The notes below the pieces were generated by a model, which searched no databases, had not been told where the DNA came from, and saw nothing but the letters and a program-made list of their open reading frames with translations. A program made the position numbers and the translations under genes. Below are positions 1 through 6,824 of a stretch of DNA of 33,956 nt, one piece after another (the first letter of the stretch is position 1; each line of letters opens with the position of its first letter). The DNA comes from Bacillus sanguinis (GTDB taxonomy: Bacteria > Bacillota > Bacilli > Bacillales > Bacillaceae_G). Location: contig NZ_BOQB01000171.1 in assembly GCF_018332475.1 (NCBI RefSeq), forward strand, positions 1 through 33,956, in the 5' to 3' direction.

Positions 1-21
1 GCAAAAAATAAATAAAAAGCT

Positions 22-50
22 TTGGGAATTATAGGTATCTCGTATACAAT
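22..50 (+). promoter_or_regulatory. Sigma-A type promoter of the diguanylate cyclase gene
   Basis: TTGGGA (22-27) and TACAAT (45-50) are separated by 17 bases. The spacing is ideal and the -10 matches 5 of 6 consensus bases. Transcription would start near 57, giving a leader of about 37 bases before the GGGAG ribosome binding site. Confidence 0.55.
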
Positions 51-93
51 AAAATAAGGAAAGGGATAGATAGAAAAGTAGGGAGATTATTTT

Positions 94-1149
94 ATGTTAA
101 GGGACTTATTTGTAAACACAACAATTATTCTTTCCTTTATTTTTGTTGGAGGTCAGCTTTTAAGAGATAAACCATTAAAAGAAGGGTTCTCTTTTTGGCA
201 GAAATGTGTAGTAGGTATTCTTACTGGAATATTAAGTGTACTGTTGATGTATTTTGGTGTACATATTGAAAATATTATGTTAGATCTACGTTATTTAGCG
301 GTTATTTTGGCAATTATAATCGGAGGTCCGATAGCTAGTAGTATAACAGTTACGATTATTTTAATTACCCGATTATTTTTAACCGAGTATTCTTTAGCCT
401 CTGAATTAGCTTGTTATACTATTGTATTGATAGGTATTGGAGTTACTTTCATTTGGCGGATGAAAGTTTCTATGTTTACAAGATGGATCTGGTTTAATGT
501 ATATAGTTTATTTATTTTAGCGGTGCCACTTTCTATGCTATTTAAGGATATGTCTATAGTAGCATTATATTTAATTTGTAGTAGTGTTGCAGCATATATC
601 ACATTTATAAGCACGAATTATGTATTGCAATCCAATGAGTTATTTCAAAAGATGAAGCAATATGCAACGATAGATGCATTGACAGGCTTAGGAAACGTAA
701 GGCAGTTTGATTTAGAAATGAATCATCATATTGGTAATAAGCGCATGAAAAATAATTCACTTTGTTTACTACTTATAGATATTGATCATTTTAAGTCTGT
801 AAACGATACGTACGGGCATCCTGCAGGAGATGAAGTATTAAAACAAATAGGGCGTATTTTAAGAGAAGTTTCAACGTTTCCAGATTTGGCTTTTCGAAAG
901 GGTGGAGAGGAGTTCGCTCTTCTGATACCGCAGAAGGGATTAGCTTACGGAATGCGTATGGGGGAGCAAGTTCGCGCAGCTGTTGAAAAACATTCATTCC
1001 AATTGTTAGATGGAACAAAAATAAAAATTACAGTTTCAGTAGGAATTTCAGTATATGAACAATCACCAGGGCAATTTATTCAAGCTGCTGATGATGCATT
1101 ATATTACTCCAAAAGAAATGGTAGAAATCAGGTCAGTTCTGCATCTTAA
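94..1149 (+). CDS. Membrane-bound diguanylate cyclase (5TM LytS/YhcK-type sensor plus GGDEF)
   Basis: Predicted to make cyclic di-GMP from two GTP at the cytoplasmic face of the membrane. Residues 1-180 are hydrophobic with several membrane segments and resemble the 5TM-5TMR_LYT receptor domain; residues about 190-350 are a GGDEF domain starting at the D-A-L-T-G-L-G motif. The active-site signature is GGEEF (270-274), so catalytic residues look intact. The allosteric I-site, normally RxxD five residues before the signature, reads Thr261-x-x-Asp264, so product inhibition at this site is probably lost. A GGGAG ribosome binding site precedes the ATG by about 8 bases. It is transcribed alone and converges on pdxK. 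The sensed ligand cannot be told from sequence. Confidence 0.9.
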   Translation: MLRDLFVNTTIILSFIFVGGQLLRDKPLKEGFSFWQKCVVGILTGILSVLLMYFGVHIENIMLDLRYLAVILAIIIGGPIASSITVTIILITRLFLTEYSLASELACYTIVLIGIGVTFIWRMKVSMFTRWIWFNVYSLFILAVPLSMLFKDMSIVALYLICSSVAAYITFISTNYVLQSNELFQKMKQYATIDALTGLGNVRQFDLEMNHHIGNKRMKNNSLCLLLIDIDHFKSVNDTYGHPAGDEVLKQIGRILREVSTFPDLAFRKGGEEFALLIPQKGLAYGMRMGEQVRAAVEKHSFQLLDGTKIKITVSVGISVYEQSPGQFIQAADDALYYSKRNGRNQVSSAS

Positions 1150-1176
1150 AGGTAAGATGACCAGAAGAATTTATAA

Positions 1177-1220
1177 AAAACACCCACAGAGAAGAAATAT
1201 ATGAACTCTGTGGGTGTTTT
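1177..1220. terminator. Bidirectional intrinsic terminator between the cyclase and pdxK
   Basis: A perfect 15-bp stem (1177-1191 with 1206-1220) has an A-run on one side and a T-run on the other, so it can stop both convergent transcripts. Confidence 0.9.
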
Positions 1221-1227
1221 CGTTTAG

Positions 1228-2052
1228 TTAGACAAGTTCTTTTGATACAACGAATTTACGATATGCACCATGATGTGTTGGGCCTACGTATTCGTTGATC
1301 TTGAATGAATAACGGATAGCAGCTGTGATAAATTCTTTAGCAGTTTTTACTGCTTCTTTCACAGATTTTCCTTTTGCAAGTTCTGCTGTAATTGCAGCAG
1401 AATATGTGCAACCTGCGCCGTGTGTATTTGTCGTATCAATTTTTTCTGATTCTAGAAGGTCGAATGTCTCTCCATCATATAGGACGTCGATTGCAGTTTC
1501 CGTACCAAGCTTGCTACCGCCTTTAATTAGGACGTATTTCGCACCTAAAGCGTGGATCTTTTTTGCTGCTTCTTTCATGTCCTCAAGAGAATTAATCTTT
1601 ACGCCACTTAATTGGTAAGCTTCAAATAAGTTTGGTGTTACAACTAATGCCTTTGGAACAAGAACGTCACGTAAGCAATCATTCGTTTCAGGATGTAATG
1701 CTTCATCAGCACCTTTACATACCATAACAGGGTCAACTACTACATTTTTGAAATTATGTTTTTCGATTGTTTCTGCAACCATTTCAATAATTTCTACCGA
1801 TCCAAGCATACCTGTTTTTAAAGCATCTACGCCAACGCCCTCAATTGTCGTTTCTAATTGTGGTTTTAATGTAGAAGCTGGGATTGGGAATACGTTATGT
1901 GCCCAGCCGTTATGTGGATCCATCGTTACGATTGTCGTAAGTGATGTCATTCCGTATACACCAAGTTCTTGGAATGTTTTTAAATCTGCTTGTATACCAG
2001 CACCGCCACTTGTGTCAGAACCAGCGATAGTAAGTGCTTTATTTAATGTCAT
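1228..2052 (-). CDS. pdxK: Pyridoxine/pyridoxal kinase of the ThiD-like (cysteine-dependent) type
   Basis: Phosphorylates pyridoxal or pyridoxine with ATP to salvage vitamin B6; the family was long annotated as hydroxymethylpyrimidine kinase ThiD. The 274-residue protein has the ribokinase-fold start (A-G-S-D-x-S-G-G-A-G-I-Q), the lid motif V-M-V-C-K-G with Cys112, and the anion-hole motif T-H-G-A-G-C-T with Cys215. This pair of cysteines is the mark of Gram-positive PdxK enzymes rather than true ThiD, and the protein resembles B. subtilis PdxK (YwdB) along its length. A GAGGGGG ribosome binding site lies about 10 bases before the ATG. Some HMP kinase activity cannot be excluded. Confidence 0.88.
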   Translation of the reverse strand: MTLNKALTIAGSDTSGGAGIQADLKTFQELGVYGMTSLTTIVTMDPHNGWAHNVFPIPASTLKPQLETTIEGVGVDALKTGMLGSVEIIEMVAETIEKHNFKNVVVDPVMVCKGADEALHPETNDCLRDVLVPKALVVTPNLFEAYQLSGVKINSLEDMKEAAKKIHALGAKYVLIKGGSKLGTETAIDVLYDGETFDLLESEKIDTTNTHGAGCTYSAAITAELAKGKSVKEAVKTAKEFITAAIRYSFKINEYVGPTHHGAYRKFVVSKELV

Positions 2053-2072
2053 TATGAAAAGCCCCCTCAGGT

Positions 2073-2106
2073 GATATAATGAAAACTATGTTTTCACCAT
2101 TATATC
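2073..2106. repeat. Imperfect inverted repeat over the pdxK -10 and start site
   Basis: GATATAATG (2073-2081) is repeated inverted at 2098-2106, and AAAAC (2082-2086) is inverted at 2090-2094. Together they form a 14-bp stem with a 3-base bulge and a TAT loop. Both arms carry a TATAAT, facing each other. It could be an operator; no regulator is known from the sequence. Confidence 0.6.
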
Positions 2107-2126
2107 AATGTTATGAATAAGTACAA
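2099..2126 (-). promoter_or_regulatory. Sigma-A type promoter of pdxK with extended -10
   Basis: Read on the minus strand: TTGTAC (2126-2121), 16 bases, then TATAAT (2104-2099) preceded by TGA, giving an extended -10 (TGnTATAAT). Transcription would start near 2092, inside an inverted repeat listed separately. Confidence 0.65.
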
Positions 2127-2187
2127 AGTGAAAAGTAGATGATTTATGTTAGGAACTATGTAAAATCTTGTATGTAGGAGACGAATT

Positions 2188-3759
2188 ATGTTTCAAGAGA
2201 ATCGTACAAATGAATTAGTTATATTAAAAGAAATTGCAGAAACACTAAATACATCAAATGATACATACCATGTATTGCAAGCAGTGCTAGAAAAATTACT
2301 TAGTGTAACAGGTTTAACGACAGGATGGATATTTCTTGCGAATGAAAATGGTAGATATACAAAATTAATTGATTATCAATTACCAGAGGCACTTACATAT
2401 GAAAACAAACGCCCGATGTGTGAAGGGGAATGTTGGTGTTTACGTGGCTTTGTGGATGGAAAATTAGAGAGAGCTGTTAATATTATTGAATGTAAAAGAA
2501 TTAATAATGCAATTGAATATAATTGGGGAGATACAGAAGGGATTCTTCATCATGCTACCGTTCCTTTAAAGGCTGGAGGAGAAAAATTTGGTTTGTTAAA
2601 TGTGGCAAGCCCAGGTAAAACACATTTTTCAGAAGAAGAATTAGTATTACTTCAATCAGTTGCTTTCCAAATTGGAACGGCTTTAAAACGAGCAAAGTTA
2701 TATGAAAATGAAAAGCGAAGAGCGCATTATTATGTGAAATTAGAACGTTTCATTCAAGTTTTAAGAACGATTCATCAATTTAATATATTGCCTGAAAAAG
2801 TTGTAAATCAATTAGGTGAAGTGTTTCAGTGGAATCAAGTGGCGTTTTTTATTAGGGAAGAGAAAGAATTATCCTTGCAGGCATCTTATTACGAAGAGGA
2901 TCTATACGAGGATATAAAAGAAGCAGCGAAAGAAGCATTAGAAAAAGGTGAACCTATTTTATTAAACCATCAAATCAGTCATAAGGTAGCCTCTAATAGG
3001 ACGGTTATTGCCACACCAATACAGATTCAAACTCACATATTTGGTGTTTTATGTGTTAGTTCAAATAATGGTGAATTTGATGTGAATACGATAGATGTAA
3101 TTCAAGCAATAACAAATCATATTTCCTTCGTGATAGAAAATTTAAGGTTAAATGAGCAACGACGCGAACTTGTACGAATGGAAGAAAGAAATCGGTTAGC
3201 AAGGGACTTACATGATTCCGTCTCACAAAAGCTATTTTCGTTAACCTTTATGACAAAAGGCGCTGAGGCAGTCTTAAAAGGTAAAAACGAAAAGGTGGAC
3301 CGATCTTTGCATGAGATGCGTGAACTAGCGCAAGGAGCTTTAAAAGAAATGAGGACGTTAATTTGGCAACTACGTCCAGCAGGTTTAGAGAAAGGATTAT
3401 TACCAGCTTTAAAGCAATATGGTGAAAGTTTGGGGTTAAAAATTCGGGAACAAGTTACTGGTGTCCGTGATTTGCCGCGCGTAGTAGAGGAAGCGTTATG
3501 GAGAATTGGACAAGAAGCTTTAAATAACGTAAGTAAGCATGCGAATGCTAGAGAAGCGACGATTTATTTCAAAGTTACTGAGAAGAATGTATCATTAGAA
3601 ATAGTCGATCAAGGAAACGGCTTTGTAGAAAAGAATATAAAAGAGAAGAAATCACTTGGCATGACTACGATGCGGGAAAGAGTAGGATTAGTCGGTGGAA
3701 CAATTAAAATTGTAAGTGATAAAAAAAGAACAAGTGTAAAAGTAAACGTACCATTATGA
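2188..3759 (+). CDS. GAF-domain sensor histidine kinase, NarL-partner type, with a four-cysteine cluster
   Basis: Cytoplasmic sensor kinase of a two-component system; no membrane segments are visible in 523 residues. Order: GAF-like domain (about 15-165), second GAF-like domain (about 185-320), HisKA_3 dimerisation region with phospho-acceptor His342 in R-L-A-R-D-L-H-D-S-V-S-Q, and a HATPase domain (about 430-523) with N-box G-Q-E-A-L-N-N and G-box D-Q-G-N-G. The first GAF holds Cys78, Cys82, Cys84 and Cys102 (C-x3-C-x-C-x17-C), reminiscent of the [2Fe-2S]-binding cluster of staphylococcal AirS (YhcS). Redox or oxygen sensing is therefore a reasonable inference but is not shown here. An AGGAG site precedes the ATG by 7 bases. 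The partner regulator follows 20 bases downstream. Confidence 0.88.
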   Translation: MFQENRTNELVILKEIAETLNTSNDTYHVLQAVLEKLLSVTGLTTGWIFLANENGRYTKLIDYQLPEALTYENKRPMCEGECWCLRGFVDGKLERAVNIIECKRINNAIEYNWGDTEGILHHATVPLKAGGEKFGLLNVASPGKTHFSEEELVLLQSVAFQIGTALKRAKLYENEKRRAHYYVKLERFIQVLRTIHQFNILPEKVVNQLGEVFQWNQVAFFIREEKELSLQASYYEEDLYEDIKEAAKEALEKGEPILLNHQISHKVASNRTVIATPIQIQTHIFGVLCVSSNNGEFDVNTIDVIQAITNHISFVIENLRLNEQRRELVRMEERNRLARDLHDSVSQKLFSLTFMTKGAEAVLKGKNEKVDRSLHEMRELAQGALKEMRTLIWQLRPAGLEKGLLPALKQYGESLGLKIREQVTGVRDLPRVVEEALWRIGQEALNNVSKHANAREATIYFKVTEKNVSLEIVDQGNGFVEKNIKEKKSLGMTTMRERVGLVGGTIKIVSDKKRTSVKVNVPL

Positions 3760-3779
3760 TGTGAAAATGAGGGAAGTTT

Positions 3780-4427
3780 GTGAAAATAAAAGTATTATTA
3801 GTTGATGATCATACAGTCGTTCTAAAAGGATTAGCGTTTTTCTTAAGTACACAGGAAGATATAGCGTTAGTTGGAGAAGCAAGTAATGGGAAAGAGGCAC
3901 TAGTGAAAGTAGGAGAGACAAATCCTGATGTTGTACTAATGGATTTATATATGCCCGAAATGGACGGTGTTGAAGCGACAGCGTGTATTAAAAAAGAATA
4001 TCCGGATGTGAAAGTAATTGTATTAACTAGCTTTTCTGATCAGGCGCATGTGTTACCGGCATTAAGGGCTGGAGCAAGCGGGTATATTTTAAAAGATGTA
4101 GAACCGGATCAGCTTGTTGAGGCTATTCGAAGCGCATATAAAGGTAATATTCAATTACATCCAGATATAGCAAATGCTCTTCTCTCTCAAACATTACCTA
4201 TAGAAGAAAAGGAAGAAGAACCTTCTATTCAAGTGGATGTGCTAACAGCGAGAGAAAATGAAGTATTGCAGCTATTAGCGAAAGGGATGAGTAATAAAGA
4301 AATCGCTTCTGTTTTAGTTATTACAGAAAAAACGGTAAAAGCTCATGTAAGTAGTATTTTGAGTAAGTTGCATTTATCTGATCGCACGCAAGCGGCATTA
4401 TATGCAGTGAAAAACGGAATTGTATAA
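3780..4427 (+). CDS. NarL/LuxR-family response regulator
   Basis: DNA-binding partner of the upstream GAF kinase. The receiver domain (1-120) has the acidic pair Asp9-Asp10, phospho-acceptor Asp55 in V-L-M-D-L-Y-M-P, a conserved Thr in V-L-T-S-F and Lys in Y-I-L-K-D. A short acidic linker (about 138-150) leads to a LuxR-type helix-turn-helix (about 152-215) with the usual L-T-x-R-E-x-E-V-L-x-L-L-A-x-G start. The start is GTG with a GAGGGAAG ribosome binding site just after the kinase stop, so the pair is one operon. It resembles YhcZ/AirR and LiaR-type regulators. Targets are unknown; the nearby azoreductase is a candidate. Confidence 0.9.
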   Translation: MKIKVLLVDDHTVVLKGLAFFLSTQEDIALVGEASNGKEALVKVGETNPDVVLMDLYMPEMDGVEATACIKKEYPDVKVIVLTSFSDQAHVLPALRAGASGYILKDVEPDQLVEAIRSAYKGNIQLHPDIANALLSQTLPIEEKEEEPSIQVDVLTARENEVLQLLAKGMSNKEIASVLVITEKTVKAHVSSILSKLHLSDRTQAALYAVKNGIV

Positions 4428-4446
4428 GACAAAAGTCGTAAGACCT

Positions 4447-4475
4447 AGTTCGCCTTTAGAAGGTGGACTTTTTTT
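4447..4475 (+). terminator. Intrinsic terminator after the two-component operon
   Basis: A 10-bp stem including two G-T pairs (4447-4456 with 4460-4469) and a TAG triloop is followed directly by seven T. Confidence 0.8.
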
Positions 4476-4505
4476 ATGGAAAAATACGTCTATGTGAGGA
4501 CGAAA

Positions 4506-4533
4506 TTGTCTCGATATAAAGATAAAATATGTT
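4506..4533 (+). promoter_or_regulatory. Candidate azoreductase promoter overlapping an MhqR-like operator
   Basis: TTGTCT (4506-4511), 16 bases, TATGTT (4528-4533) is a weak promoter candidate. TGTCTCGATATAAAGATA (4507-4524) agrees at 13 of 18 positions with the B. subtilis MhqR operator consensus as I recall it, and overlaps the -35. Both calls are tentative. Confidence 0.3.
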
Positions 4534-4618
4534 TTGTAAGCAACAAACAACAATTACAAGGGATACCTTTTTTGAAAGCATATAACAACAGAAGAGCTAG
4601 TACTAGGAGGAAAACATA

Positions 4619-5245
4619 ATGACAAAAGTTTTATTCGTAAAAGCAAACAACCGTCCAGCGGAACAAGCAGTTAGTGTGAAATTATATGAAGCGTTTTTAG
4701 CAAGTTACAAAGAAGCGCATCCAAATGATACAGTAGTAGAACTTGATTTATATAAAGAAGAATTACCATACGTAGGCGTAGACATGATTAATGGTACATT
4801 CAAAGCAGGTAAAGGATTTGATTTAACAGAAGAAGAAGCAAAAGCAGTAGCAGTTGCTGATAAGTATTTAAATCAATTTTTAGAAGCTGATAAAGTCGTT
4901 TTCGGTTTCCCATTATGGAACTTAACGATTCCAGCGGTGTTACACACATATATTGATTATTTAAACCGTGCTGGTAAAACGTTTAAATATACGCCAGAAG
5001 GTCCAGTTGGTCTAATTGGAGATAAGAAGATTGCATTATTAAACGCACGCGGCGGTGTATATTCTGAAGGTCCAGCAGCTGAAGTAGAAATGGCTGTTAA
5101 ATATGTAGCAAGCATGATGGGCTTCTTCGGTGCAACAAATATGGAAACAGTAGTTATTGAAGGACATAATCAATTCCCAGATAAAGCAGAAGAGATCATT
5201 ACAGCGGGTCTTGAAGAAGCAGCTAAAGTAGCAAGCAAATTTTAA
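4619..5245 (+). CDS. azoR: FMN-dependent NADH:quinone oxidoreductase / azoreductase
   Basis: Flavodoxin-fold reductase that reduces quinones, and azo dyes, by two electrons using NADH; in Bacillus such enzymes protect against quinone and electrophile stress. The 208 residues match the AzoR family: N-terminal strand K-V-L-F-V-K-A, then V-F-G-F-P-L-W-N-L-T-I-P-A at the FMN site, and L-L-N-A-R-G-G-V-Y in the second flavin loop. A perfect AGGAGG lies 8 bases before the ATG. It is monocistronic between two terminators. B. cereus-group genomes carry several azoR paralogs, and I cannot assign the paralog number. Confidence 0.9.
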   Translation: MTKVLFVKANNRPAEQAVSVKLYEAFLASYKEAHPNDTVVELDLYKEELPYVGVDMINGTFKAGKGFDLTEEEAKAVAVADKYLNQFLEADKVVFGFPLWNLTIPAVLHTYIDYLNRAGKTFKYTPEGPVGLIGDKKIALLNARGGVYSEGPAAEVEMAVKYVASMMGFFGATNMETVVIEGHNQFPDKAEEIITAGLEEAAKVASKF

Positions 5246-5267
5246 TTGAAAATAGAATCGTCATTCG

Positions 5268-5309
5268 AAAAAAGCAGCATTAACATATAAACGTTAATGC
5301 TGCTTTTTT
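5268..5309. terminator. Bidirectional terminator between azoR and yeiL
   Basis: A 17-bp stem (5268-5284 with 5293-5309) starts with an A-run and ends in a T-run. It serves azoR on the plus strand and the convergent regulator gene, whose stop codon overlaps it. Confidence 0.9.
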
Positions 5310-5979
5310 ATATTTTAAGTTCGTCAGCCAGTTTTTCCAATTGGATTCGATCTTGTATGTAATAGGTTCTTCCTTCTTTTTTTAAGTAATTTTGTTGGCA
5401 AAACTGGTTTAATACATATAAAAGATGACGGTAGCTGACATTTAAGTATTCTGAAGCCTCGGTATGTTTTTCTATATAACTGTTATTTTGTTCCGTTAGT
5501 AGAATAAACGCTGCTAATCGATTTTCGAACGGATAGCTATTGTTTTTGGCGTAACTTTCTGTTCGGGTAATTGTTTTTTCACCGATAAATTTGCATAGTT
5601 TCTGTAGGAAGATAGCATCTTGCAATAAAAGATGCTGACAATCTTTAAGAGGAAGCGCTAAGCATATACAATCTTCAATCACTTCCACCGTTTTCGTAAC
5701 GGATTCTACGCCAATTAACCCTAATTCCCCAATGAACGAAGGTGCTTGAATAAAGTTAATTAAGGAGACCTTCCCGTTTTTGTGACTCATATATATTTTC
5801 GCTTTCCCGGAAATTAAGTAATAAAGATAAGGAACATCAACGCCTTCATTACATATCCTTTCTTTCTTTTGAAAGGAATGTAGTTCAACATACGGTAAGA
5901 CATCAAAAGAAAAAAGAGTATGGAAGTTGTAAATTTGCATGTAATGAGAGATTTCTTCGCTATTATTGCTAACTTTCAT
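5308..5979 (-). CDS. yeiL: Crp/Fnr-superfamily regulator, YeiL type
   Basis: Transcription regulator with a cyclic-nucleotide-binding-like beta barrel (about 20-130), a dimer helix and a C-terminal winged helix (about 150-210). Similarity to E. coli YeiL is clear across the middle and C-terminus: the blocks N-G-K-V-S-L-I-N-F, F-I-G-E, N-R-L-A-A-F-I-L-L and Y-L-N-V-S-Y-R-H-L-L-Y-V-L are nearly shared. E. coli YeiL has been proposed to hold an iron-sulfur cluster; this protein has cysteines at 43, in the E-D-C-I-C-L-A-L-P block and at L-K-D-C, so redox input is possible but unproven. A GAGGTGA site precedes the ATG. It faces away from the yfnB-type gene. Confidence 0.82.
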   Translation of the reverse strand: MKVSNNSEEISHYMQIYNFHTLFSFDVLPYVELHSFQKKERICNEGVDVPYLYYLISGKAKIYMSHKNGKVSLINFIQAPSFIGELGLIGVESVTKTVEVIEDCICLALPLKDCQHLLLQDAIFLQKLCKFIGEKTITRTESYAKNNSYPFENRLAAFILLTEQNNSYIEKHTEASEYLNVSYRHLLYVLNQFCQQNYLKKEGRTYYIQDRIQLEKLADELKI

Positions 5980-6001
5980 ATTTTCACCTCATGTTTAGTA
6001 T

Positions 6002-6011
6002 GAGATATCTC
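6002..6011. promoter_or_regulatory. Short perfect palindrome upstream of yeiL
   Basis: GAGATATCTC is a perfect 10-bp palindrome 23 bases upstream of the yeiL ATG in the divergent intergenic region. It could be an autoregulatory site, but it is short enough to occur by chance. Confidence 0.25.
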
Positions 6012-6085
6012 CTATTATTTTTACAAGAAGGAATGATACGATTTATGTAAACTTGTTTTTGTAGAAAAGAGAGTGTGAAGGGCTT

Positions 6086-6781
6086 ATGAAAAAATATAAA
6101 ACATTGCTATTTGATGTAGATGATACATTGTTAGATTTTCAGAAAGCGGAGAAAATGGCGTTACGTATGCTTTTTGAAGAGAAAGGGATCCCTCTAACTA
6201 GCGAGGTTGAAGGGCGGTATAAAAAAATTAATAAAAGCCTTTGGGATGCTTTTGAAGAAGGTGAAATAAACCGTGATGAAGTTGTAAGTACACGGTTTTC
6301 GATTTTGTTTAAAGAATACGGGGAAGAGGTAGATGGGATATTATTCGAGAATAATTATCGTAGCTACTTAGAAGAAGGAGACCAACTTATCCAAGGTGCG
6401 TTTGAATATATAAATCAAATTCAAAGTGAGTATGATTTATATATAGTGACAAATGGTATTTCTAAGACGCAAGATAAACGTTTACGTAATGCAGGCTTAC
6501 ATGCCTTGTTTAAAGATATTTTCGTTTCCGAAGATACGGGATTTCAAAAGCCGATGAAAGAGTATTTTGATTATGTTTTTGAATGAATTCCTAATTTTTC
6601 CCCTGAAGAAGGGCTCATTATTGGGGATTCGTTAAGCGCTGATATGAAAGGTGGATATGTAGCGGGACTTGATACTTGTTGGTTTAATCCAGAAAAGAAA
6701 TCAAATGATAGTGAGATTGTGCCAACATATGAAGTGCAAAATTTTGAAGAGTTATACGCACTATTGAAGCAACGTGTGTAA
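6086..6781 (+). pseudogene. yfnB: HAD-family phosphatase (YfnB/YjjG type) interrupted by an in-frame TGA
   Basis: The reading frame begins normally (AAGGG site, ATG) with HAD motif I D-V-D-D-T (10-14), motif II around I-V-T-N-G and the motif III lysine in F-Q-K-P-M-K. It then meets TGA at 6584-6586 after residue 166. The same frame continues to a TAA at 6779-6781 and encodes the rest of the family: I-P-N-F-S, then motif IV I-I-G-D-S-L-S-A-D, G-L-D-T-C-W and a C-terminus like that of B. subtilis YfnB. YfnB has Arg at the interrupted position, so CGA to TGA is the simplest origin. Without motif IV the 166-residue product should lack phosphatase activity. Alternatives are TGA readthrough or a sequencing error. 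Intact relatives are about 230 residues and dephosphorylate nucleotides or damaged metabolites. Confidence 0.85.
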
Positions 6782-6782
6782 T

Positions 6783-6824
6783 AAAAATAGGCAGTGGAAC
6801 TTTTGTCCCTACTGCCTATTTTTT
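6783..6824. terminator. Bidirectional terminator between yfnB and the ClC gene
   Basis: A 13-bp stem (6783-6795 with 6811-6823) is flanked by an A-run and a T-run. The stop codon of the convergent ClC gene overlaps it. Confidence 0.85.

Noticed and set aside
6584-6586. TGA as a selenocysteine codon in the HAD gene
   Set aside because: Relatives have Arg, not Cys, at this position, no SECIS-like element is seen after the codon, and HAD catalysis needs no selenocysteine.
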